This document shows positions 25,407 through 35,501 of a DNA stretch of 64,000 bases, one piece after another. The notes under the pieces are model-generated. The model was not told the origin of the DNA, made no database searches, and worked only from the letters and a program-made list of their open reading frames with translations. Source of the stretch: Trichoplax adhaerens (taxonomy: Eukaryota > Placozoa > Uniplacotomia > Trichoplacea > Trichoplacidae); the NCBI RefSeq assembly GCF_000150275.1, contig NW_002060944.1:2394152-2458151 (forward strand), in the 5' to 3' direction. The first letter of the stretch is position 1. The number at the start of each line of letters is the position of its first letter. A program made the translations under genes and the position numbers.

Positions 25407-28400
25407 ATGGCAGGACGTCCATTCTTTGCTATTATTAACAATATGGGCGTCTTTGTTGACGATTCAGTAACGTCTATAGAGTAACATGTAATAATACATA
25501 CGCTCAACAAGTGGTGTTTTCTTCCAACTAATGGCATTAAATATTAAGTTAAATTTTATTAGTAAGTAAGCTTAAGTTTATAGCACTATTCTTATATTTA
25601 TTAAATCATAACCGTCAGCCTCAGCATTCTCATCCAATTGTATCATTTTCGTTGAAATTATTGCCATAGTTTTGAATATTTTATCACTAGATTATCACTA
25701 CGTATTCCATTACTCAGTTAAAAAGATAAAGGCCATACTGTCGTTTCTAACCATTTTCATTCGCTACTGTAGTGAAATCAAAATTTATGCAAGAGATACC
25801 ATAGTTGATGGACTGTCATACTTGATCAATTTATTGTTTGTTTGTTTAAATCATAAAGTAATGACTTCTACTTGTATTAAGTTATCGAATATTTTACTGT
25901 TGTAGGACTGCTATCAGTCGTGGATGGATAGTCAGTTAAGATTATCGTAATTTGCCGATATATGCCTAAATTTAATCAATATTTAAACGAGAGAAAGATC
26001 GTTCGCAGAGCCATGTTTACGGCCTTGCTCGCCGACTTTTAGATGAAACGCAATACATTAATCCAATATCAAAAGAAGATTGCGAAAAAGGATTACATCT
26101 AAGACTTCAGATTAATAAAATGGTAAGTATTTCGGACTTATATAAACATTTCATTATCACAGAGTTAACGAACGATTGTGAAATTACTGTAGTACTAAAA
26201 TTACAATATTATCGAGATTAATAGCCATTAGTTGTGGAGTCAATTTTTTTGGCCGTAATTAATAAATCGCCATCATGTTTTGATAAATAAAAATAAAATT
26301 TCTTAATTTATGTAGTCAAGCTAATTTAAGCTTTGCATCCAACTGTAGCGCACATTAATAATTCCGATGGTGATCAAGGATTTAACTTCAATGCTAAACC
26401 CGTAGAACTACAATTGATAATTTAATGATAATGCAAGAATCGACAATAAACATAAATTAAATTAAAACTCAAGAAATTGATTGTAATTGGCTAAATTACC
26501 AATATAGTATTGCGTCACCGGTTCGCCTCTCATGAATCTTGTTTAATCGTTCTGATAGTTATAATTTATGTTATAAGGTTAATATTTAGCTATCTCTGCA
26601 GTTGTTATAAATTAGTAAAATGTTTACATCACATCCTTATCGCTTTGTTGAAGTAATACATAGACTAGTAGTGTTCTAAAGTTTTTATGTATCTAAGATT
26701 TCAACTAACACTTCGGATGCCTTCAGTGATAGGACCGGCGACAGGATCTTAGATTTTGTCGAATTATTGGTTACTCGCTTGCATTATTTGTTTGTGTATT
26801 TATTAATTCAAATACTATATAACATCTCTTAATAAATTCCTTTTACACATATAGAAACTCGAATCATTACCTACATATCCAATTCAATCTATGGTGGCGT
26901 ATTTGTTAGCTGCTATTGTTGCTGTATGCATTATAGTATACTTGTTAGGATGTATTTGGTGTCGACGTAAAGAAATGAGCGCAATTGATGCAGCTGAACT
27001 ATCAGCTCTAGTTACAAGCAGGAAAATGGCTAAAAGATATTATCGCATTAAAAGATCAAAACAAGAAGTCAAGAAATTATCTTTAGATTTTCCTTCCTTG
27101 GATAATCCTCAAAACAAGACAGTAAAAACAGATAAGATTAATTATAATTCAACTTCTTGGTCAGCTCGTGGTCGGCATAATGGTGTATTACATCAGCATC
27201 ATTTAAGTGATAGCGAGATACCGGTGACTGAATTATCATCGACCGTACAGACTTCTAATTTGGGCTCAGGTACTAATTTGCCGAGGGTGCTACAGAGAAG
27301 TTATAGCGCTGATTTAAACTTGAAAGAAGCGCAATCAACTCGAGAAGAATTAAATAAAATTTTTCAAATAAAAAGCAAAATGCTAGTTAAACAGCTGAGC
27401 AAGCGAGGACCATCGAAGGTATGCTAAATTAGGAATTGATAATTTTAACAATTAGAATTATGAAACACACAGGTATAACATTATTAGAATTATTTACTAT
27501 TACGTATGTACAGTGTACAGTAAGATAGTTGAAACGATAAGCAGTTACCTAGACGTACTACACGCAGTGTTAAGATGAGATCATGTAGTGGATTTACTAA
27601 GATAAGAGTATGATACGGTATTGCGGATATAACGCGGCATAATGTGTGGCCTCTTAGACTGTAGTTAGTATTTAAAAGGCAGTAGATCTTAAGTAAAGGC
27701 AGAATTAGTAAGCTTACCAGGTGGAGTATATCTGCGTCAATTTACCCCCATCGTTAACGTCTATGCAGCGAACACAACGTTTACTACATAATTTAATGGA
27801 AAAGCTTGAAGTTTTTGAAAAGATTGCATAATACGTATTACAGAATAAAAATAACATTACCATTCGTATAATTAGCGATGATAAGTAATTGTAAGAATCT
27901 ACTTTGCCTAGGCTAACACCCTACCCAAAAATTATAAGGATTTATCAGTCAGTGGATCCATCCAGTTTACACTCAAGTATAATGAAACAGAGCAAACTTT
28001 ATTCGTAAACGTGGTTAGCATTCTTAATCTGCTTGAGAAAGAGCACAAGAATTTGTGTGATCCATTTGTTATGATTCAAATTTTGCCTCAAGACGGTGAT
28101 ACCTTGACAGGAGTCACAAAAATCAAGCGCAAGACTATTCAACCTGTATTTAATACAACGTTTTGCTTTAAAGGAACAGTAAGAGATCTTAAAAGGAAAT
28201 CAATAGAATTTTTAGTTTTAGATTACAACAAACAAAAACCACACAAAATTTTGGGTCAAGTTTTATTTCCTTTGGGTTTCTATGCCTTCAAAGAAGAATT
28301 ATCATTGCATTGGAAACGACTGGGAGTATGTCCTAAGGTAATGAATAAGTAGATAATTTTGCTTTAAATAAAATAAAATGTATTTAAGTTCCTGTTTAAC

Positions 28401-29406
28401 TTCCGAATATTTTCTTAAAAAGACATCTTATTGATCAAAGACAACCTACAAAATTGAATTCTGTTGCTTTGTAGTTAAGAGTTATTGCTACTTCGAAGCT
28501 ATGTTCTAATGATAAAGATTAAACTTGTATATTGTACGGTAACTTTAGATATTAATATTTCTACATACTCACCATAAATCAATATGAATTGGAATATAAG
28601 ATAGATTATGTAAAGGCTGTTTATGCTAGTACTTGTATATAATGATACTGCACAACTGTAAATCGACAATATACTCCTATTTCCAATGTTAAATTATTGT
28701 TTCATTATTGCATAGGAATTTCCGAGCCCTGGCGAAATACAGTTATCTCTTAGACACGTGCCATCAGAGGCAAATGATGAGGAATTAATCGTCGTTGTTC
28801 ACCAAGCAAGAAATTTGTTACCAATGGATATCAATACCAGCTTATCGGGTAAAGCACGCATTAATAGGGCGGATGCAGCATTTACGCCGACATCTATTAC
28901 AAAAAAACGTCTTGTATTAATTAGAAAACTCGTATATTCATTATATTCAATCTCGATAAAAATGCACGTATTTTAATACTTTCTCAGTGTCATATGTAAA
29001 ATTATGCTAAAAATTTCATAAATATTGGACTATAAGGGTGTGCTTTATTTTTATCTAACCAACATTATAATATTCATACGCTGTTGTAGACGCTCTTGTG
29101 GAAATCACTATTAATACGTCCAGAATACAGACACAGAAAAGAAAAACACAAACCGAAAGGCGATCTTTGAATCCCATCTATGAAGAAACCTTCCATTTTA
29201 AGGTGTCATCTATGGAATTGGCGAGTGCAACGATTAGATTTGATGTTATACATGATCAAGCCCCTATTGAATATTATACCATTGGTTACATTATTATGGA
29301 AGGGAGTCCATCTATTGGAAAGGATATCCAAGGGCCCTTCTTCTTGCATTCCCTTCAGTCAACTGAAATCAGTAAGATTTGGTTTCCCTTGAACATACAC
29401 GTATGA
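25407..29406 (+). CDS. Synaptotagmin-like tandem-C2 membrane protein
   Basis: Membrane-anchored tandem C2 protein of the vesicle-traffic type. Secure exons: 26855-27418, 27939-28337, 28716-28848, 29090-29406, all phase-consistent. Probable upstream exons: 26009-26122 (phase 0, strong ATG|GTAAGT donor) and 25407-25466 (starts MAGRPFFAIINN, weaker donor), giving about 528 aa in total. A transmembrane segment (YLLAAIVAVCIIVYLLGCIW) precedes a basic cytoplasmic linker. C2A starts GSIQFTLKYNETEQTLFV and has CDPFVMIQILP and VLDYNKQKPHKILGQV. C2B has GEIQLSLRH, NPIYEETFHF and a terminal W-F-P-L in place of the usual WHxL. In C2A loop 3 the usual Asp-rich set is D-Y-N with K/H, and C2B loop 3 keeps few Asp, so Ca2+ binding is probably weak or lost. 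The exact synaptotagmin class is not resolved. Confidence 0.85.
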
Positions 29407-30266
29407 TGCCGTTTCGTTATGGTGTGATGAACAAGGCTACCTATATTTTAGATAATAATTTCTCGTATTTATGCCGCCCATATTGCCTCAAATTATAATT
29501 ATAATTATCGATGGGGCAATTATTTAAAATTATGAAAGTGATTTAGGATCCGCCTACTTGGGCGTGGCGACCACAATTATAGAATCTTACGGAACTATTA
29601 CATATATTACGAAGGTATAAGAAATTATCTCTGGGTGTCTTATTATTAATACAGGATGTTTCGATCCTTTACTCATATATTAATGTTAAATATTATCGTA
29701 ATTTAAAACTGTTCCAAAATTTTGTAAAAAGCTGCCTACTAACATTTTTAGGCCAGCACTAACACTATGCATATTTACTGTGTTACAAGCAATATTTATA
29801 ACCACCCTATGAGAATTAAATAAGCCTAATACCTAATGCAATGAGGTAATACTGCATTATATGTGCGTCATGGGAGAAAATTTAGAAAAAATTCAAATCA
29901 ATGCGTTTAAAGAAATGTGCAGGAAACATATAAAACCACTTTTACAACATGGTACTTGTTTAATTAGCTATTTGTTATCTGCTAAATAAACAATCGCTAT
30001 TCTATATAATTTCAAGGCTGCACAAAATTTATTTCAGTATTAAAAAGCGGCCAAGTTATACACAGATATATAGTCAATTGTAAATGGTTAGGCAATCTAG
30101 GTATCATTTATTGATGGTAGTATAGAAAGAGGCAAAGGAATGTACCAGGGTAGATTAAATCAGAAGTAAAGATCTGACTTTGCAACCGAAGTACTAATTA
30201 TTTGTGGATTTGTAATATATGAGAAGTTTCATAAAAGTAGCATCATCATTATTGCTAGTATTATTT
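29407..30266. other. Convergent intergenic region C2 gene / TRMT10
   Basis: No coding exon and no GTACW array visible between the two convergent stop codons. Confidence 0.65.
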
Positions 30267-31812
30267 TTAGCTTTGATTGTTGGTAGCTTTTGGAATCCAT
30301 CCTTTCCTTTGAGGAATACCAACTTGCAGGGATTCTACCCAATCACCAGTTTTCGCGAAGTGAAGTAGTATATCGAACACTGACGTTCAATTTATGTTAA
30401 AAACGCGAGGAATTGAGTCTCTTTAAAACTTTGATTTTATTCATGTTAACGAAACTGATTCATACCTTGATTGATCGATAAGACCTGATTGTATGTTCCT
30501 TTTTCAGCTTTCATCATGTACTCCGGGATTGGTAAGCGGCATGTAGCGACTTCACATTGCATTCCATAATGCAGTGATATGCGCTTAAAGGTAGAAATAA
30601 TAAACGTGTGTTATACCTCTCTCACCAGTAACTGCAGGTGCAAAAGTACTACCGCTACCATATATTTTAACATACTTTACGAATGCTTTCATCAACGATG
30701 CCACCTAGAACATATACTTTACTTGAGTCAATTTTTCTTAATACTATTAGTGGAATATATTGATATCAAGTTAGAATCAGTTCAAAAAAGCATATTACGG
30801 CACATGTTTAATTCCATAAAGGCAGTAATTATCCGTTACAGTACAGGCTACTTAAATATGCAGTCTTCCCTAATACTAGCTATGAGTTACCATTCTTTGA
30901 GTCAGGTGACATAACAACAATCTCTTCCGGAGGAAATAACTCTAAAACACTTTCGGTAGTTACATCAATCTATTTTCACACACGTATAATTAACAGGTTT
31001 AGGAGATTAAGGGCTACAATTTCTAATTTTATAGCTTACGTACGATGTCCGTTATATTTAGTTATTCCATTTTATTTAAATATATAAAAAACCTTATAAT
31101 TTTGGAATCCATGGTGAAATTCCGTGCATCGCTGATACAATTCATCTTCTTGTCCAAATCTTGTAAAATAGATATGCCAAGGATCCTCTGCGATGCAATT
31201 AGAACCATATAGTCTACCAACCTGATTGCATAACTTAGATATTTCCTGAAATTGATGTTAATGATTTTAATGACTTTTCAAAACAAGTTTCCTAAAACAT
31301 CATTAGAGATATGTAAATATCGAAAGAAAAAAGTAAAGTAAAATAGTGGATACCTTGTTAGTCATACCCTCAGTTAACCCCATGTCGATAACAATTCTTT
31401 GACCACTACACATAGCGGTACGTAATCTTCCATCTCTTAATATGTGCCGCTGCCTTTTCGTAATATAATCTAAGTATGTAGTTATATACGAATAAGTGAT
31501 ACTACCGTACGAACACATTTGAGTCTGACGACAGAAACAATTTTGGATCCTAAACGAAACTATACGACGAAAAAATATCGAGAAGCTTATACTTGATCAT
31601 ACCGTCGGTAGTTTCTCTAAGTGGTTGATCTAGTTTTTTTAGCTTTTTCTTTTCCCGCTCTTGTTGCTTTTTAAAAGTCAGTTTAATCTGCAGTTGTAAT
31701 GCATTACAATAATTATATTATGTACAACTATCATTTCTCGTCATAGAAGATGCATATGCGCAAAACTGACTTTCATTTGCTTCCGTTTCTTCTCTCGTTT
31801 CGTACCAGACAT
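30267..31812 (-). CDS. TRMT10B: tRNA (guanine-9-N1) methyltransferase, TRMT10B-like
   Basis: SPOUT-fold enzyme that methylates purine 9 of tRNA with S-adenosylmethionine. Exons in transcription order: 31812-31771, 31687-31603, 31469-31354, 31245-31093, 30969-30891, 30743-30676, 30583-30466, 30379-30267; 257 aa from the first ATG seen (human TRMT10B about 316). Seen: a basic N-terminus (TKREKKRKQMK, KKQQEREKKKLKKL); RIVIDMGLTEGMTNKEISKL and GRLYGSN, matching the TRMT10B RLCVDMSM...RLYGSN; LFPPEEIVVMSPDS; KVYVLGGIVDESIRK with the family's conserved Asp; CRLPIPEYM; and VFDILLHFAKTGDW at the end. One intron has U12-like signals. A further 5' exon may exist at 31997-31924. DUS-like lies 258 bp upstream in the same direction. 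Confidence 0.93.
31246..31353 (-). other. Possible U12-type GT-AG intron in TRMT10B
   Basis: Donor GTATCCACT matches the minor-spliceosome consensus GTATCCTTT at 7 of 9 positions. TCATTAAC (complement of 31257-31264) resembles the branch site TCCTTAAC and ends 11 nt before the exon. No U12 test was run. Confidence 0.5.
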
Positions 31813-31923
31813 CTAATTTTTAACAGAATAAGCGGTAAAGCTATTAATTTCATTAGAAATCCTAGATAATAAAGTATTACTGACTACATTATATGAACTC
31901 TACAAAATCTCTAGCAAACATAC

Positions 31924-31997
31924 CGTTGATGTTAGAGGTGATGTAAGATTTCTTAAATCGTCTATAGTTTTTATCTGACGGTAGTAAAGTTCCGTAT
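31924..31997 (-). other. Candidate orphan exon between DUS-like and TRMT10B
   Basis: Flanked by a ttccattag acceptor and an ACG|GTATGT donor, and open in the frame reading TELYYRQIKTIDDLRNLTSP. It would enter the TRMT10B first exon in phase 0. No homologous segment is known to me and no upstream start was found, so it may be 5' UTR or spurious. Confidence 0.35.
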
Positions 31998-32069
31998 CTA
32001 ATGGAAATAATTAGCATATGAGTTTAACTCCATGCTGTGCTAAATAGCGATTGCAATTAAATGTAATAA

Positions 32070-34245
32070 CTATGCCAAACCAGAATGACAACGCCAAACA
32101 GGAATTGATACTGAAGCGCCATCAGTATTGCTCGATTCACTTTCTTCAACCTATTTCAATTTTATTAATGTTTCTTTAATATATTTAAGGATTAGGTCAT
32201 GAACAACAATTACAATCCAGTAAATTTTAAACGTGTCTTTTTAGCTTAGACCAACGTATAAAAGTACTTGAATTGCAAACGACCTTAATTAAATTTTCCT
32301 TCAACTTCTCAATAGCCGCAACTATCGCTTCGTAGGTCCAAGCATGATGAAGCTCTTTCTTTAGATTTATAGCTGCTTCATCATCTGTTTTATTTATACT
32401 AAATTACAACTGTTTAATTAGCTCATATCTGCGATTGTTCTAGAGCCATATTATAAATTCTATAGCCATCTACTATGTTATTACTTACTAGTTATTCCAA
32501 AGTGCATAAATATAAAGTCTAATTTTCTGTGGTGACATTGGATATTGGCGGCATAAATCTAAAAATTCTTTGCTTGTATCATATAATGATGGATTTAATC
32601 CAGTAAATAGGCCAGGATTATGCAAAATATTCACTGTAACATACATTAATTTGAAATTTAACAATAGATAGAGTAACAGTAAACCGAATTTAAGAAATTT
32701 TAAATTGATTTTGTTGGAATAATGAAATAAATATAAGAAGTTGCAATATCTACGCCAAATAAACGATAGTAAAGTTTCTCACGAAATATCTACCATGTTT
32801 AATTAGGTATTAAAATACGAATATCAGCGCATATACTCGTATGTATTTAACTAATATTATGAGATAACGCTAATTTATAATATAACTGCGGATTTTAAGT
32901 TTATAAATATAGATCTGATTAATGATTTATGGAGCAAATTAGTACCGTGCGACATAATCCCCTGAGCGCCAGTATATTCCAGACAAAGATCAGCTTCAGC
33001 TAAAGTACTGATATCACTACAAGCAAAGACTGGAATGACCACAGAATCCCTAGAACGGGGAAGATAGAAGCCGTTTAAAAAATTATTATGCAAGTTTCAT
33101 ATCTATAAGATAGACAGTCTCTTCTTTTCCGTAGATTACTTGACAGCTTTAACAATATTCCAATCATCCAAGCGAAAACGAGGCTCTTTATGACGACAGC
33201 CGATAGATAGTAATTGACATCCGGCGCTTTCTAGACGTTTTGCATATTTTATCAGACTTGAGCTATCCTTGTCAGCTGCAATTTTAATTTTACAGGCTAC
33301 AGGCATGTTTAAATTATCTCTTAATAATGAAATCATTCTTTGTAGTAGTTGAAAGTCCTTCCCAACAGCTTGATTTAATATAGTCTTAGCTAAGGAAAGA
33401 ATAAAAAATAAATAATACAGAGGCTAGGTTTTAATTTAACGGATTAATTCAACAATTGTAAATTTCATCTTTCAAATTTGATTAAGAGTTTCCAAATTTA
33501 GTAGAACTAACCATTAGTCTCAGAATGCAGGGTTAGGTCGATAGCATCGCAAAGACTGTCAACTCTTTCTGCTGCTTGTAGCATGCGGTTAGGATCTCTT
33601 GAACATAGCTACAGTAAACGTGTCATCACAACTTAATATAAAGTACTAAAATAGATGATCCTTCAAGTATTGCCAACAATCAATTTAAGGTCTACGAAAT
33701 ATAAATTGAACATACATATACTGTACAGTAAATAGTTACACGTGCATAGTTTATAGGACACCTGTCTTACTACTATTAATTTCACCTGAACAATTAGCGG
33801 TCTATCTTGAAAGTTATTCGCATTTAAGAAATGATATTTATAGCTATCCCAGTCATTTAGGATTTCCTCTGCTTTCAATAACGGTGTATAAAATAATTGC
33901 ACATTATGGTGTCGACACAATAACCTGAAAGCAAGGTCTAATGAAAAGTATCCATCGTTAGTAAGATACCTTGATTCGCATATAGGCGAACTTAAGTTCT
34001 ATCAATTTTTAAATCGGATTATTGACGTGTTGGTATAGATAGTAATAAGATGTTGATATGCATAGCCAAATACATGTAATTGTATTACTTATACATTCAC
34101 TGATACTCCTCTTTTAGGAACGCTTGCAGATCACACCTGGTATGTGTTCCCTAGGACCCACTGCATAACGACATGCTTTTATCGTTTTTCTCCACAATTC
34201 AAATCCATTCCTGTACGGGTTGCCAATTGAGGATGATGCAGCCAT
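32070..34245 (-). CDS. DUS1L-like dihydrouridine synthase homologue with degenerate active site
   Basis: Homologue of tRNA-dihydrouridine(16/17) synthase. Exons in transcription order: 34245-34137, 33937-33786, 33608-33512, 33389-33140, 33049-32946, 32633-32489, 32398-32284, 32150-32070; phases close to 350 aa. The fold is clear: FELWRKTIKA, LAFRLLCRHHNVQLFYTPLL, DRPLIVQ, CDAIDL, QLLQRMISLL, PVACKIKI, AGCQLLSI, IPVFACSDI, HNPGLFTGLNP, LHHAWTYEAI. The signature motifs are gone. APMVDQSE reads GPREHIPD (about 30-37). NLGCP, with the catalytic Cys, reads TLHSE (about 113-117). HGRTKEQ reads IGCRHKEP, and FANGNI reads FACSDI. The C-terminal Cys-rich region of human DUS1L is absent. This is probably a pseudoenzyme or an RNA-binding paralogue, and the reading frame is intact, so not an ordinary pseudogene. 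Confidence 0.88.
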
Positions 34246-35501
34246 ACTTTACGAGTAAGTAGGAACTGAGGTCTTATTAAAAATTTCTGGAATAGAAAAT
34301 TATGGCCATAGGATAACTACACAATATATTTATAATTGTTAACTCAGTATTATGCCTTTGCACCTTCGTATGTTTTCGTGGAGCTAGTGATCCCTTAGAA
34401 TCATATCAAAACTACCATTCCGTCTGATTTACAGGATACCACCGCAATTCACATGTCATACATTGCCGTTGCACTTGCAAGCACGAAGGAGCAGCTACTA
34501 CTGAACTTACTTGCAGTATTAGACTGTAGTTAAAACTGTTCCTGAAAGGAGTGAGATATAGTATTGTACTGTACAGTCTAAAAAGATCTACAATACGGAC
34601 AAACAGACACACAGACATTAAAATCAATCATTCAAATCATTTTCTTTTAGCGGCCAAGATTAATTGACTACTGCAGGCTGGACCAAATTTTTGGAGAAGA
34701 ATTTTAGCTGAAGTTTTTCTCCCATCCGTTAATAGATCTCCATTCAAATTAACTATTAACCTAGTAGCGTGTACGAGCATTAATATTTACCTCATTTAGC
34801 GAATTTTCTGCATTGTCAACAGTAAGTGTACAGTAGAGTACAGTACAGTATACTTAAACTGCTAAATACTGATTCATGCGTTAGTATAGTAGGTATATCA
34901 TATACACTTGTGGTAAAGAACTAGAGCATACATAGTGCGAAGAGAGAATGAATTACATATATAGGATGGTAAAGTCCACTCCATATACTCGAATGCTAAT
35001 ATCAACCAATGATTATTTAATTACCAACAGTCAAAAGGAAGTCAACATTGATGTAAACACTTGTGACGAAGAACTTAAGCAATCACAGTGCGAAGTGAGA
35101 ATGAATTACATATGTAGGTTGATAAAGTTCACTCCACATACTCGAATGCTAATATCAGCCAGTAATTATTTAATTACCAACAGTCAAAAGGAAGTCAACA
35201 TTAATGTAAATATACGAGTATTGTCTAGTATCCGAAAATTATTATTATTATAATCATTAAATAATCAAATTTAAGCTAGTAAATTGTCTTATGTTAGATT
35301 TTTTCGACTAAATTGGCTTTTATTTGGATTGTGTAAAGTTACTGGTGTCGGTCAGCATATAATAAGAGCATGTAACAATGCAATACGTGTATATGTTATT
35401 ACAGAGAATAGTAGATCGAAAAGTGTTGAAATCGGATAAAACTATAATATACATTAAAACATTAAATTATTTATTACGTACGGCTATGTACATTACAGTA
35501 A
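34246..35501. promoter_or_regulatory. DUS-like upstream / ACTR5 downstream region with tandem repeat
   Basis: Contains small GTACW clusters at 34564-34576 and 34827-34852 and a diverged 153-bp tandem repeat (34934-35086 and 35087-about 35220). The repeat unit is a multiple of three, so a plus-strand frame stays open across both copies, but there is no splice, homology or codon evidence for a protein. Confidence 0.45.
34934..35220. repeat. Diverged direct tandem repeat, 153-bp unit
   Basis: Two copies share gagaatgaattacatat, tactcgaatgctaatatca and taccaacagtcaaaaggaag with scattered substitutions. The second copy is partly truncated at its right end. Confidence 0.8.

Noticed and set aside
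25672-25905. 77-aa plus-strand frame upstream of the C2 gene
   Set aside because: Codon pattern and content look random; no splice link to the C2 exons.
30579-30914. 111-aa plus-strand frame
   Set aside because: Antisense to TRMT10B exons 30583-30466, 30743-30676 and 30969-30891, which have clear homology.
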